From the NCBI GenBank assembly GCA_009929375.1, contig SAAO01000016.1, positions 18,949 to 82,948 of the forward strand: 64,000 nt of DNA. Direction: 5' to 3'. Below, one piece after another: positions 18,357-26,123 of the stretch (position 1 is its first letter; each line of letters opens with the position of its first letter). A program made the position numbers and the translations under genes. The notes beneath the pieces are model-generated. The model was not told the DNA's origin, ran no database searches, and saw nothing but the letters and a program-made list of their open reading frames with translations. The DNA comes from Bacteroidia bacterium (GTDB lineage: Bacteria > Bacteroidota > Bacteroidia > Bacteroidales > Paludibacteraceae).

Positions 18357-19283
18357 TCAGAGATTTGCAGCCAGCCATTTGCGCAGTACTTCGGGCGATT
18401 TTCCGGCACGGCGACAATAATCTTCGAACTGAGCCAGATCGATTTTGCCAATGTTGAAGTATTTCGATTTGGGATGATCGAAAACCAATCCCGATACTGA
18501 AGCATTGGGATACATGGCGCCATTTTCGGTAAGCGATATGCCCAACGAACTGAAATCGATGAGTTCATTCATAGTAAAAATAACCGATTGATCGGGCAGC
18601 GAAGGATATCCCACGGCCGGGCGAATGCCCTGATAATGAGTTTTGAAAAATTCATTTACATTCAGTTCTTCGTTGGGCACATATCCCCATATTTCTGTGC
18701 GAATTTTGTAGTGAAGCCATTCGGCAGTAGCTTCGGCAAGACGATCGGCCAGCGTTTTTATCAAAATAGAATGATACATGTCGTCGTCCTTTTCGTAGGT
18801 TTCGGCCAGTGCTTCAGCACCAACCACAGTATTTGCAAACACGCCCACATAATCGTCGGCAGGTTTCAGAAAATCGGCCAGCGCGTAACAAAAACCATCG
18901 CTTGCAGGTATTTGCTGCCGTAATGTAGGAATGGTGATTTTTTTATTTTCAAACGCTACCACAATGTCTTCATCTTCGGAATGCGCCGGAAAAATTCCCA
19001 CCATTGCATTTAGCGTTACAATCTTCTCGTCGAGAAAGCGGCGAAGCATTTCCTGTGCATCTTTGTAAAGTTTCAGGGCTTCTTCGGCTTTCGCCCGTTC
19101 GTTTTCCGGAAACTTCTGCAACCAGCCCACGCGACACGAGCCGCAGTCGCAAACAGATTGAATATCATCGTATTTTCCATTCAGTCGCCAGGCCATAAAA
19201 AAGAATGTCCAGTGAATGAAAGGAACAATTTCGCGTAAATCGATATCATTAAATCGGGTTATGCCCGGTTGTCTTGGTGTCAT
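18357..19283 (-). CDS. Free-standing activation (reactivation) domain of B12-dependent methionine synthase
   Basis: 308 residues corresponding to only the C-terminal SAM-binding domain of MetH. Matches: 'VPFIHWTFFFMAWRLNGKY' at the start (MetH 'LxxYIDWTPFF..W.L.GKYP'), 'GVFANTVVGAEAL', 'AEATAEWLHYKIRTEIWGY', the SAM motif 'IRPAVGYPSLPDQS' (RxxxGY), and 'DHPKSKYFNIGKIDLAQFEDYCRRAGKS'. In E. coli this region is part of one ~1230-residue chain and remethylates inactive cob(II)alamin. Here it is a separate gene, so the catalytic MetH must be encoded elsewhere, presumably lacking this domain. It follows zupT by 48 bp and may share its transcript. Confidence 0.9.
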   Translation of the reverse strand: MTPRQPGITRFNDIDLREIVPFIHWTFFFMAWRLNGKYDDIQSVCDCGSCRVGWLQKFPENERAKAEEALKLYKDAQEMLRRFLDEKIVTLNAMVGIFPAHSEDEDIVVAFENKKITIPTLRQQIPASDGFCYALADFLKPADDYVGVFANTVVGAEALAETYEKDDDMYHSILIKTLADRLAEATAEWLHYKIRTEIWGYVPNEELNVNEFFKTHYQGIRPAVGYPSLPDQSVIFTMNELIDFSSLGISLTENGAMYPNASVSGLVFDHPKSKYFNIGKIDLAQFEDYCRRAGKSPEVLRKWLAANL

Positions 19284-19331
19284 AAAAGGAGTGTTTTTAG
19301 TTTGTGAGATAATTTTCAGCCGTGCTGCATA

Positions 19332-20126
19332 TTACAGTATTAACAGACTGATAGCCATTACGGCCATTCCTGCCACAAATCCTGAAATTGAATAATGGTG
19401 TTCGCCATATTTTTCGGCACCGGGCAAAAGTTCATCTACCGAAATAAACACCATAATTCCCGCTACCGAAGCCATTAACAAGCCCAATGTAAACGGCGAC
19501 AGGAAAGGCATGAGTATAAAATAACCCATAAGTCCCCCAATTGGTTCAGCCATGCCCGAAGTAAACGAGAGCCAAAATGCTTTTGATCGGCTTCCCGTGG
19601 CATAATAAATGGGCACCGACACCGCAATTCCCTCGGGAATATTATGAATGGCAATGGCCACAGCAATGGGAATGGCAATCTCGGGCGAAATCATGGCCGA
19701 TGCAAAAGTGGCCATTCCTTCGGGAAAGTTGTGGATGCCGATAGCAAGTGCCATCATAATGCCCATTCGCTTGAGTTGCTTTTCTTTGTGTCCGCCCATT
19801 TCTTCAACCGAACGCATCTCGTGCGGATTTTCGGCATTAGGAATAAGCATATCAATCATAAATATCAGGGCAATTCCGGCAAAAAAAGCGAGAACCACCG
19901 TTAATTCCGGCAATCGCGCATTTCCCTGCTCCAGCAAATGCAGTGCCTCGGGAAATATCTCTGTAAACGACACGTAAATCATTACACCTGCCGAAAAGCC
20001 AAGTGCTGTGGATAAAAATTTGGTATTTGTTTTTTTTGCAAAAAATGCAATTGCACTTCCAATTCCGGTACTTAAACCTGCAAAAAGTGTTAGTCCCAGC
20101 GCAAATAATATATTTGATGTCTCCAT
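19332..20126 (-). CDS. zupT: ZIP-family metal transporter (ZupT-like)
   Basis: 264 residues with about eight membrane helices. The two metal-site helices carry '[12 protein letters not shown]' and '[15 protein letters not shown]', the ZIP-family His/Glu signature, and the cytosolic loop after helix 3 holds '[21 protein letters not shown]'. Length and motifs fit ZupT, which imports Zn2+ and other divalent metals at the inner membrane. It is the first of two minus-strand genes and is divergent from the nitroreductase gene. Confidence 0.93.
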   Translation of the reverse strand: METSNILFALGLTLFAGLSTGIGSAIAFFAKKTNTKFLSTALGFSAGVMIYVSFTEIFPEALHLLEQGNARLPELTVVLAFFAGIALIFMIDMLIPNAENPHEMRSVEEMGGHKEKQLKRMGIMMALAIGIHNFPEGMATFASAMISPEIAIPIAVAIAIHNIPEGIAVSVPIYYATGSRSKAFWLSFTSGMAEPIGGLMGYFILMPFLSPFTLGLLMASVAGIMVFISVDELLPGAEKYGEHHYSISGFVAGMAVMAISLLIL

Positions 20127-20166
20127 AATTTTGAAATTACATTCACCTTAACGATGGTTTTGAATG

Positions 20167-20195
20167 CAAAATTAATGGAAAAAGTTGTATATTTG
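20167..20195. promoter_or_regulatory. Divergent candidate -7 elements for zupT and the nitroreductase gene
   Basis: 20167-20174 reads TAATTTTG on the minus strand (for zupT, predicted leader about 34 nt); 20188-20195 reads TATATTTG on the plus strand (leader about 26 nt). Both fit TAnnTTTG, but neither has a clear -33 TTTG at 19-20 bp. Confidence 0.45.
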
Positions 20196-20227
20196 ACGAA
20201 TAAAAATTTAATTTATTGCATATTAGT

Positions 20228-20920
20228 ATGAAGTTGAACAGTTTTGTAATTGTGTTTTTTATGTTTATAGTTGTGGCTTGTAATAAGCCTGCTACGCAGT
20301 GTTGCGACAATCATTCTCAGAATCAAATCCCAATGGAGCTGAATGCGTTCGATACCATACATTTACAGGCTCCTGATACACTTGGAGGAGTGGTTTTGTT
20401 ATCGGCCATGCAAAACCGTAAATCCGACAGGCAGTTTTCGGCAGAAAACCTTTCGCTCAAACATTTGTCCGAAATTCTTTGGGCTGCCAACGGACAAAAC
20501 CGCGGGAATGGTAAGCGTACGGTTCCATCGGCATTAGCGCTTTATCCCATTCAGACATACGCAGTGCTGGCTAATGGTATATATTTGTACAACGTAGAAA
20601 AACATTTACTCGAACCTGTGAAGGAAGGAGATTTTCGGGATTTGGCAGGACAGCAGGATTTTGTAAAAACAGCACCACTCAATCTGGTATTTATTGCTGA
20701 TTATAAAGTCTACGAAGGCGACCGGAAGGTTGACGCTGAAAAGCGTTTATGGCTTGCATCGCTCGATGCCGGTCATAGCACTCAAAATGTGTATCTGTAC
20801 TGTGCTTCCGAAAGTCTGAAATGTGTGGTGCGCGCCGGTGCAAAGGAAAAGGAATTGCTCCAAACAATTGGGTTGAATGATAAATATCAGTTTATAGTAG
20901 CCCAAACAGTAGGTTATTAG
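20228..20920 (+). CDS. SagB/nitroreductase-family lipoprotein
   Basis: 230 residues beginning with a lipoprotein signal peptide (hydrophobic helix ending 'IVVAC', lipobox Cys). The rest is a nitroreductase/SagB-type FMN domain: 'VLLSAMQNRKSDRQFSAENLSLKHLSEILWAANGQNR', 'RTVPSALALYPIQTYAV', and 'LASLDAGHSTQNVYLYCAS'. Family enzymes use FMN and NAD(P)H to reduce nitro compounds or oxidise thiazolines. Export and lipidation are unusual for an NAD(P)H-dependent flavoprotein but recurrent in Bacteroidota relatives. The upstream TTG at 20216 was rejected because it sits right after the promoter and before the signal sequence. Confidence 0.88.
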   Translation: MKLNSFVIVFFMFIVVACNKPATQCCDNHSQNQIPMELNAFDTIHLQAPDTLGGVVLLSAMQNRKSDRQFSAENLSLKHLSEILWAANGQNRGNGKRTVPSALALYPIQTYAVLANGIYLYNVEKHLLEPVKEGDFRDLAGQQDFVKTAPLNLVFIADYKVYEGDRKVDAEKRLWLASLDAGHSTQNVYLYCASESLKCVVRAGAKEKELLQTIGLNDKYQFIVAQTVGY

Positions 20921-20973
20921 ACTTTGCGAAGGCAAAAAAAATGTTGAAAAACTCAATAATTTCTCACAATATC

Positions 20974-21004
20974 TTTGCCAAAAAGAAAAACAATCGTATC
21001 TTTG
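20974..21004 (+). promoter_or_regulatory. Strong promoter for tRNA-Gln(TTG)
   Basis: -33 TTTG at 20974-20977, 19-bp spacer, -7 TATCTTTG at 20997-21004 followed by CA. This is a full Bacteroidota housekeeping promoter; transcription should start near 21011. Confidence 0.85.
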
Positions 21005-21033
21005 CACCGCTTTTGAAAAAAGGCAGCTATGAT

Positions 21034-21107
21034 TGTCTCATGGTGTAATGGTAGCACTGCAGTTTTTGGTTCTGCCTGTCAAAGTTCGAATCTTTGTGAG
21101 ACAACCA
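21034..21107 (+). tRNA. tRNA-Gln (anticodon TTG)
   Basis: Cloverleaf visible: acceptor TGTCTCA / TGAGACA, D-arm with GGTGTAATGGTAGCAC, anticodon stem GCAGT/TCTGC with loop TTTTGGT (anticodon TTG), T-arm with GTTCGAATC, and an encoded ACCA 3' end. A T-T mismatch closes the anticodon loop (31-39 pair). Confidence 0.93.
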
Positions 21108-21111
21108 ATTC

Positions 21112-21154
21112 AAAAATAGTTGGTTTTAAAATTTAAAGTCAACTATTTTTTTCT
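21112..21154 (+). terminator. Intrinsic terminator after tRNA-Gln(TTG)
   Basis: AAAAATAGTTG (21112-21122) pairs with CAACTATTTTT (21140-21150), followed by TTCTCTT. AT-rich stem but correctly placed. Confidence 0.7.
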
Positions 21155-21162
21155 CTTATCTT

Positions 21163-21194
21163 TTTGCATGAGGAAAATAAATTGATTATTTTTG
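21163..21194 (+). promoter_or_regulatory. Promoter for tRNA-Gln(CTG)
   Basis: -33 TTTG at 21163-21166, 20-bp spacer, -7 TATTTTTG at 21187-21194. The second tRNA therefore has its own promoter. Confidence 0.75.
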
Positions 21195-21214
21195 CCTCAT
21201 ATTATTGAAAACAC

Positions 21215-21285
21215 TGACTTATGGTGTAATGGTAGCACTGCAGTTTCTGGATCTGCCTGTCTAGGTTCGAGTCCTGGTAAGTCAA
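21215..21285 (+). tRNA. tRNA-Gln (anticodon CTG)
   Basis: Acceptor TGACTTA / TAAGTCA, D-arm GGTGTAATGGTAGCAC identical to the first tRNA, anticodon loop TTCTGGA (anticodon CTG), T-arm GTTCGAGTC. The discriminator A is followed by CTA, so the CCA end is not encoded, unlike its neighbour. Same T-T mismatch below the anticodon loop. Confidence 0.92.
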
Positions 21286-21290
21286 CTACG

Positions 21291-21332
21291 AGCGTCAACA
21301 ATCATTTTATTGGTTGTTGACGCTTATTTTTT
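21291..21332 (+). terminator. Intrinsic terminator after tRNA-Gln(CTG)
   Basis: 11-bp perfect stem AGCGTCAACAA / TTGTTGACGCT (21291-21301, 21314-21324) then TATTTTTT. Confidence 0.88.
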
Positions 21333-21423
21333 ACAATTATTCTCGTGATTATCAAGTTAAATTTATATTTTTGCTGAGGGATTTTATTCAGTCTGATCAG
21401 GTTTAATTTCAGAATACAGCAAT

Positions 21424-21780
21424 ATGAAAAAACGTATTAATAGTTTTAAGTACGCCGGGCGGGGAATCAGGGAGGTGATTTTGGGTGAAATAAATATGCG
21501 AATTCATATTTTTCTCGCTTTTATGGTTGTTGTTTGCGGACTCATTTTCAATATATCAGTCTTCGAGTGGCTTGTGTGTGTGCTTTGCTTTGCAGTGGTT
21601 ATGACTGCCGAAATGCTGAATACTGCCATTGAAACTGTTGTCGATCTGGTGTCGCCCGATAAACATGAACTTGCCCGAAAGGCCAAAGATGTGGCAGCCG
21701 GCGCAGTGCTACTTAGTGCTTTTTTTGCGGCAATTGCCGGGTTGTTGATTTTTATTCCTAAGTTTTTAGCCTTACTTTAA
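21424..21780 (+). CDS. dgkA: Diacylglycerol kinase / undecaprenol kinase (DgkA family)
   Basis: 118-residue trimeric membrane kinase with three helices. The family signature is present as 'AEMLNTAIETVVDLVSPDKHELARKAKDVAAGAVL', holding the catalytic Glu and Mg2+-ATP residues. It phosphorylates diacylglycerol or undecaprenol at the inner membrane; in Gram-positive-like members undecaprenol is preferred, and the substrate cannot be told here. The N-terminal 'SFKYAGRGI' amphipathic helix is typical. comF follows after 12 bp, so the two are probably one operon. Confidence 0.94.
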   Translation: MKKRINSFKYAGRGIREVILGEINMRIHIFLAFMVVVCGLIFNISVFEWLVCVLCFAVVMTAEMLNTAIETVVDLVSPDKHELARKAKDVAAGAVLLSAFFAAIAGLLIFIPKFLALL

Positions 21781-21792
21781 TAAATAGAAACT

Positions 21793-22479
21793 ATGAAAAA
21801 TCCATTTGTCGAATTGTTGAACCTCTTTTATCCAAATCTTTGCATTATATGCAACGAGCCGCTCAATAAGTCGGAAAATCAGATTTGTATTTCCTGTATT
21901 CAGCAAATTCCGCGCACACATTATCATAAACTGAGCGATAATCCCGTTGAAAAACGCTTCTGGGGAAAAGTCAATATATTTCGGGCTACATCATTTTATT
22001 TCTTTCATAAAGGGTCACCTTTTCAGAAACTTATACACGAACTTAAATATAAGAACAACAAAGAAGTAGGGGAGGTGATGGGGCGACTTGCAGCCATAGA
22101 GTTAATGGAGTCAGCTGATTTTACAACTGTTGATTTTGTAATTCCCATTCCATTGCATCCTAAAAAATACGCGCTCAGAGGTTATAATCAAAGTGAATGT
22201 ATTGCTAACGGTATTTCTGCTGTTCTAAAAAAGCCTGTGGATACATCCTCGCTTGTCAGAGTAATGGAAAATACAACTCAAACAAAGAAGTCGGTGTATG
22301 AAAGGTACAAAAATACGTCCGGGATTTTTGAGTATAAACAGGGCTGTATTCCCGATAATTCACATCTGCTTTTGGTGGACGATGTGCTTACCACGGGCTC
22401 TACACTCGAAGCAGCTGTAGAAGCTCTTTCTGCTATACCAGGTGTTCGCGTCAGTGTTTTTACACTTGCAGTGGCTTGA
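21793..22479 (+). CDS. comF: ComF-family phosphoribosyltransferase-like protein
   Basis: 228 residues. The N-terminal zinc finger is formed by Cys pairs in 'CIICNEPL' and 'QICISCIQQ' (about residues 17-37), followed by a double-zinc-ribbon-like linker and a type I PRTase domain with the PRPP-binding motif 'HLLLVDDVLTTGSTLE' near the C-terminus and 'PIPLHPKKYALRGYNQSE'. ComF proteins act in natural transformation, handling single-stranded DNA in the cytoplasm with DprA and PriA. Second gene of a dgkA-comF operon. Confidence 0.93.
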   Translation: MKNPFVELLNLFYPNLCIICNEPLNKSENQICISCIQQIPRTHYHKLSDNPVEKRFWGKVNIFRATSFYFFHKGSPFQKLIHELKYKNNKEVGEVMGRLAAIELMESADFTTVDFVIPIPLHPKKYALRGYNQSECIANGISAVLKKPVDTSSLVRVMENTTQTKKSVYERYKNTSGIFEYKQGCIPDNSHLLLVDDVLTTGSTLEAAVEALSAIPGVRVSVFTLAVA

Positions 22480-22578
22480 TTTTGGTGCTCAAATGCAAAA
22501 AAATGTAAACATGCAACTTTTGGAACTAAACGCATGTAGTATTTTTTTTAATTCATGCCCGTAGTTTTATTTAATTTG

Positions 22579-22586
22579 TATTTTTG
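22579..22586 (+). promoter_or_regulatory. Candidate -7 element for the frameshifted TPR regulator
   Basis: TATTTTTG followed by CA. It matches TAnnTTTG, but no -33 TTTG is seen at the right distance. An in-frame TTG (22584) lies inside it and is not a start. Confidence 0.5.
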
Positions 22587-22616
22587 CACACCAACAAACT
22601 TTCTTTATTCAGAAAG

Positions 22617-24231
22617 ATGTCTCATATGTATTCAAGGGTAAGTATTGTAATTGTATTCTGTGTTTTCATTTTTGCCGGATTTTCGTTTTTTCCCGGTGAA
22701 ATCAAAACTGCCGAGCGTTTAATGGAAACTGCTCCCGATTCGGCATTGCAAATTCTCCGAAACGTAAACTACGACAAATCTCTCTCCGCTGCCGAACGTG
22801 CCAACTACGGACTTCTGCTTTTCGAAGCCCTCGACAAAACATACCAACCACTCAAACCGGACTCTGTTCTTAATTTCTCAATAGATTACTACAAACGTAA
22901 AAGAAACTCCGAAAAACTTGCTAAAGGGTATTTTTATAAAGGGAGGTCGTATAACTATGTTTTTCAATATGAAAATGCAAGCCGGTTTTATATGCTCGCT
23001 TTGGATAATTTGAAAGGGACTAATGATTATAATTTACTAGCTAAGATTTATTCTGATTTGGGTGATATTTGTACAGCTCAGAATGATTTTGAACAAGCTA
23101 GAGATAAATACTTACAATCAGTCAGTTTTTTTGAAAGAGCAGGCAAGTTCAATGAAGCTTTGTATGATAGAATTGATATTGGAAATACATATAGAAGTCA
23201 ACGTGAATTCAGAAAGGCACATGGAATTTTCCTTGACATCTTGAATACTGCTAAAGATTCCGTATTAATCGGTATTACTTTACAAGAAATTGGAGTAAAT
23301 TACTTTTGGGTTGAGAAGTATGATTCCTCAATTATTTTTTTAAAGAGAAGTGTAAAATATCCTTATCGTGATTATTATCAATCGATAAAATTTCTAAGAC
23401 TTTCTGATTCATATTTTGAAATTGGAAAATTGGATTCAGCTCTACTTTACGCAAAAAAAATCACTTACATATCCTGCGAATTTTTACACAAAGCGTGAGT
23501 GTTACAGAGTACTAGCAAATACTGCGTATCTAAACGGGAATTACAAGGAGATGGCTGGTTATATGACATATTATCAAGCAATGTCTGATTCTGTAAGGAT
23601 AATCGATACTCATACAAAATCAACAATAATTGAAGATATTCATGTTGCGAAAGAAAAGGTGAGTAAAGCTAAAACGTGGTTGTGGACTAGTTTGAGTATA
23701 TTACCAGCGTTTTTACTTGTTGGAGTGCTGATTTACATTCGTTTGCAGAGTCGCAGAAGGGGGGCTGAAGTTGAATTAGAACAAAAGTCTGAAAAGCTTG
23801 TTGTTTTTGAACAGAAACTTCATGAGAATCAAGAGCAACTCAGAAGTAATTTAATTTTCAAGATAGATGAATTAAAGAGGCGTGAATTTAATAAAATTAA
23901 ACGACCTACTTTGTTTGAAAGACAAGAGATTGAAAGGAGAGTATTTCTTGAATGTCTTTATTTTGATGATACTTCTTCTTTTGATACATTAATGAGTCTT
24001 ACATTCAATAATATTGTGGATAAGCTAAATAAAGCTCACCCGGAATTATCGAGAAATGAATTGATGTATTGCTGCTTAATTTTGCTTGAGTTGTCAAATC
24101 AGGAAATTCTTTTAATACTCCAACTTCAACTAAATTCAATTTATAAAATAAAGCAGCGGATTGCACAAAAGTTTAATCTTTTTAGTACTACGGAAATTGT
24201 CCCCTATCTGCAAAAACTTTGGCTTAATTAA
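22617..24231 (+). pseudogene. TPR - membrane helix - HTH-like regulator, frameshifted in an A8 run
   Basis: Fourth member of the family found in tandem at 28430-33288. Frame one runs from the ATG at 22617 (or 22626) to a stop at 23498; the rest continues in another frame to 24231. The break is at eight A residues (23453-23460): with seven A the protein reads 'LYAKKSLTYPANFYTKRECYRVLANTAYL', which aligns with the paralogues ('FYAHESLTYPATFHTKRECYRILAN'). The full protein would be about 537 residues: signal-anchor, TPR sensor, membrane helix 'TWLWTSLSILPAFLLVGVLIYI', coiled coil and C-terminal 'NELMYCCLILLELSNQEILLIL' domain. Unlike its paralogues it lacks a lipobox Cys. Could be inactivated, slippage-rescued, or a sequencing error. 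Confidence 0.85.
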
Positions 24232-24428
24232 TGAAATCGCTTGCTTTATTATACAATTTGCGATCTTGTCTTAATTTGTTTTTTTTGTAGCTTGTAATAT
24301 TTTGTAAATCTGTGTTTTGTAAATGCGTCATGTCTTAAAAGTATGTGTTTATTATTTTGTAATCTTAATGACTAAAGACTAATTTAGCGTGAGGTAAATC
24401 ACAAAATTTAAATTTTAAAATCAAAGGT

Positions 24429-24821
24429 ATGAAAACGCAGAAATTTACTTTCCTGATTTTTATTATGCTTACATCTTGTTTCACAACTTCACAATTTGTT
24501 TACGCTGATGATGTTCCTCTTAAGCGAGATGCAAATATTGGTAACGATGCTGTTAATAATACTAGCCATCGTACCCGTATTTACATTCCTCTCTCTGTTT
24601 CTTTCGAATCCGGAGAACTCTCATTATTCTTCGAAAGCAGTGTAGGAATGTGTAATGTGTCTGTTGAAGACGAAAATGGTAACGTACAAATGTCAGAAAT
24701 TATCGACACCGATAATGGAACTGAATTCTGGTTAGATTTGACCGGCTTAAGTACAGGTTTACATTATGTAAAAATCAGCTACGGCTCCATTAATTTAATT
24801 GGGGAATTCTATGTAGAGTAA
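24429..24821 (+). CDS. DUF3244-family small secreted protein
   Basis: 130 residues with a signal peptide ('FTTSQFVYADD', cleavage after about residue 26). The mature domain is a small beta-sandwich of the DUF3244 type: 'VPLKRDANIG', 'RIYIPLSVSFESGELSLFFESSVGMCNVSVEDENGNVQM' (one continuous region), and the ending 'GLSTGLHYVKISYGSINLIGEFYVE'. Function unknown. DUF3244 genes commonly sit beside TPR-type membrane regulators in Bacteroidota; here it follows the frameshifted one by about 200 bp, so it may be a partner or target. Confidence 0.85.
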   Translation: MKTQKFTFLIFIMLTSCFTTSQFVYADDVPLKRDANIGNDAVNNTSHRTRIYIPLSVSFESGELSLFFESSVGMCNVSVEDENGNVQMSEIIDTDNGTEFWLDLTGLSTGLHYVKISYGSINLIGEFYVE

Positions 24822-24861
24822 AAGTGTTTCTGGATTTTATTGAGATGTGATAGAAACAAAA

Positions 24862-24900
24862 AAGGTACAGACGGGTGATAGCGTCTGTACCTTATTTTTT
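24862..24900. terminator. Bidirectional-looking terminator between DUF3244 gene and cydB
   Basis: 11-bp perfect stem AAGGTACAGAC / GTCTGTACCTT (24862-24872, 24883-24893), 10-nt loop, then ATTTTTTT on the plus strand. The minus-strand side has a shorter T-rich tail after cydB. Confidence 0.85.
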
Positions 24901-24915
24901 TGTTGAATTATTTGC

Positions 24916-26064
24916 TTAATAAGCGTGGCTGTCGTTATTTACATCGGCAATGTCAGTTCGCTTTTTTTCCATTGATCTCCATGCGTAGAAAATGTATCCC
25001 AACACAAATGGTATCAGAATTGATACGTACGACATGGCTGTAAGCGTAAACTGGCTCGAAGACGAGTTAAATATAGTCAGCGAGCTTTGCAGGTCTGTCG
25101 ACGAAGGATAATACGCTGTATTGTTGAAGCCGGCAATCAGCAGAAGCGAGCAAACAGTAAGTACAGTTCCGGTTCCACTAAACCAGATCCCTTTGCGGAA
25201 AGTTTTTGATAACATCGACCAAATAATACCTGTAAGCACCAAAACCACACCTGCAAGGAATGTGATCATTACTATCGGCATTTCAATTAAATTGTTGAAG
25301 TATTTGAATTGTTCGAGGCTTACTTCTCCTGTGGCCGGATTTACATCAAATCCTTTACCCACGAGTATCCAAATTACAAAAGTCAGGAAAAATACCACAA
25401 ATGGTATGGCATTATAAAACAGGTATTTGTACGATCTGTCTTCAAGTGCTTTGTCGTTCAGTCGGTTGATAAGAAACAATAAAGCATTTGTACGTGCAAG
25501 GAAAAACACTGTAAGTCCCAAAGCCCAGTTTCGTGGTTCCAATAAAGCTTCTAATCCATGCCAGCCATTGCCCCACTGACTGATAGCAGGAGCCAGTTGT
25601 TGAGCAATATTTCCTTTGTTGACCGTGAAATCGGAACCTGTAAAGAAAGTAGCAACAGCGGCTCCAATCAGGAATGTACCAAGATACCCATTAATAAGCA
25701 AAAAAGTTCTATATGTAGTTTTGCCATAGATATTACCTGCTTTAGACTGAAATTCGAAAGAAACAGCCTGTATTACAAAGCAAAATAATATAATCATCCA
25801 AACCCAGTAAGCTCCTCCAAAACTTGTTGAATAGAAAAGAGGAAATGAGGCAAAAAATGCTCCTCCGAAAGTTACAAGTGTTGTAAAGGTAAATTCCCAT
25901 TTACGGCCAAGTACATTTACTAAAAGACGTTTTTCATCTTCGGTTTTTGAAAGACTGAAGAGCATTGATTGACCACCCTGAATAAACAGCAAGAAAGTCA
26001 AAAGTCCTCCCAGCAATGAGATAATAAACCACCAATAGTGCTGTAAAATTGAATATGTTGTCAT
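24916..26064 (-). CDS. cydB: Cytochrome bd ubiquinol oxidase subunit II
   Basis: 382 residues with eight or nine membrane helices; the N-terminus 'YWWFIISLLGGLLTFLLFIQGGQSMLF' is the conserved first helix of CydB, including the Gln-rich 'QGGQ' stretch. The C-terminus holds 'TLTAMSYVSILIPFVLGYIFYAWRSM', typical of the family. With CydA it forms the high-affinity quinol oxidase that reduces O2 to water. It lies 59 bp downstream of cydA and ends near a terminator, so cydAB is a two-gene operon. No small CydX-like ORF was recognised. Confidence 0.96.
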   Translation of the reverse strand: MTTYSILQHYWWFIISLLGGLLTFLLFIQGGQSMLFSLSKTEDEKRLLVNVLGRKWEFTFTTLVTFGGAFFASFPLFYSTSFGGAYWVWMIILFCFVIQAVSFEFQSKAGNIYGKTTYRTFLLINGYLGTFLIGAAVATFFTGSDFTVNKGNIAQQLAPAISQWGNGWHGLEALLEPRNWALGLTVFFLARTNALLFLINRLNDKALEDRSYKYLFYNAIPFVVFFLTFVIWILVGKGFDVNPATGEVSLEQFKYFNNLIEMPIVMITFLAGVVLVLTGIIWSMLSKTFRKGIWFSGTGTVLTVCSLLLIAGFNNTAYYPSSTDLQSSLTIFNSSSSQFTLTAMSYVSILIPFVLGYIFYAWRSMEKKRTDIADVNNDSHAY

Positions 26065-26123
26065 AATTTTATTCTTTTATTGTGTAATAACTTTTTGTAT
26101 GAATTCGATTCAATGTAGATTGA

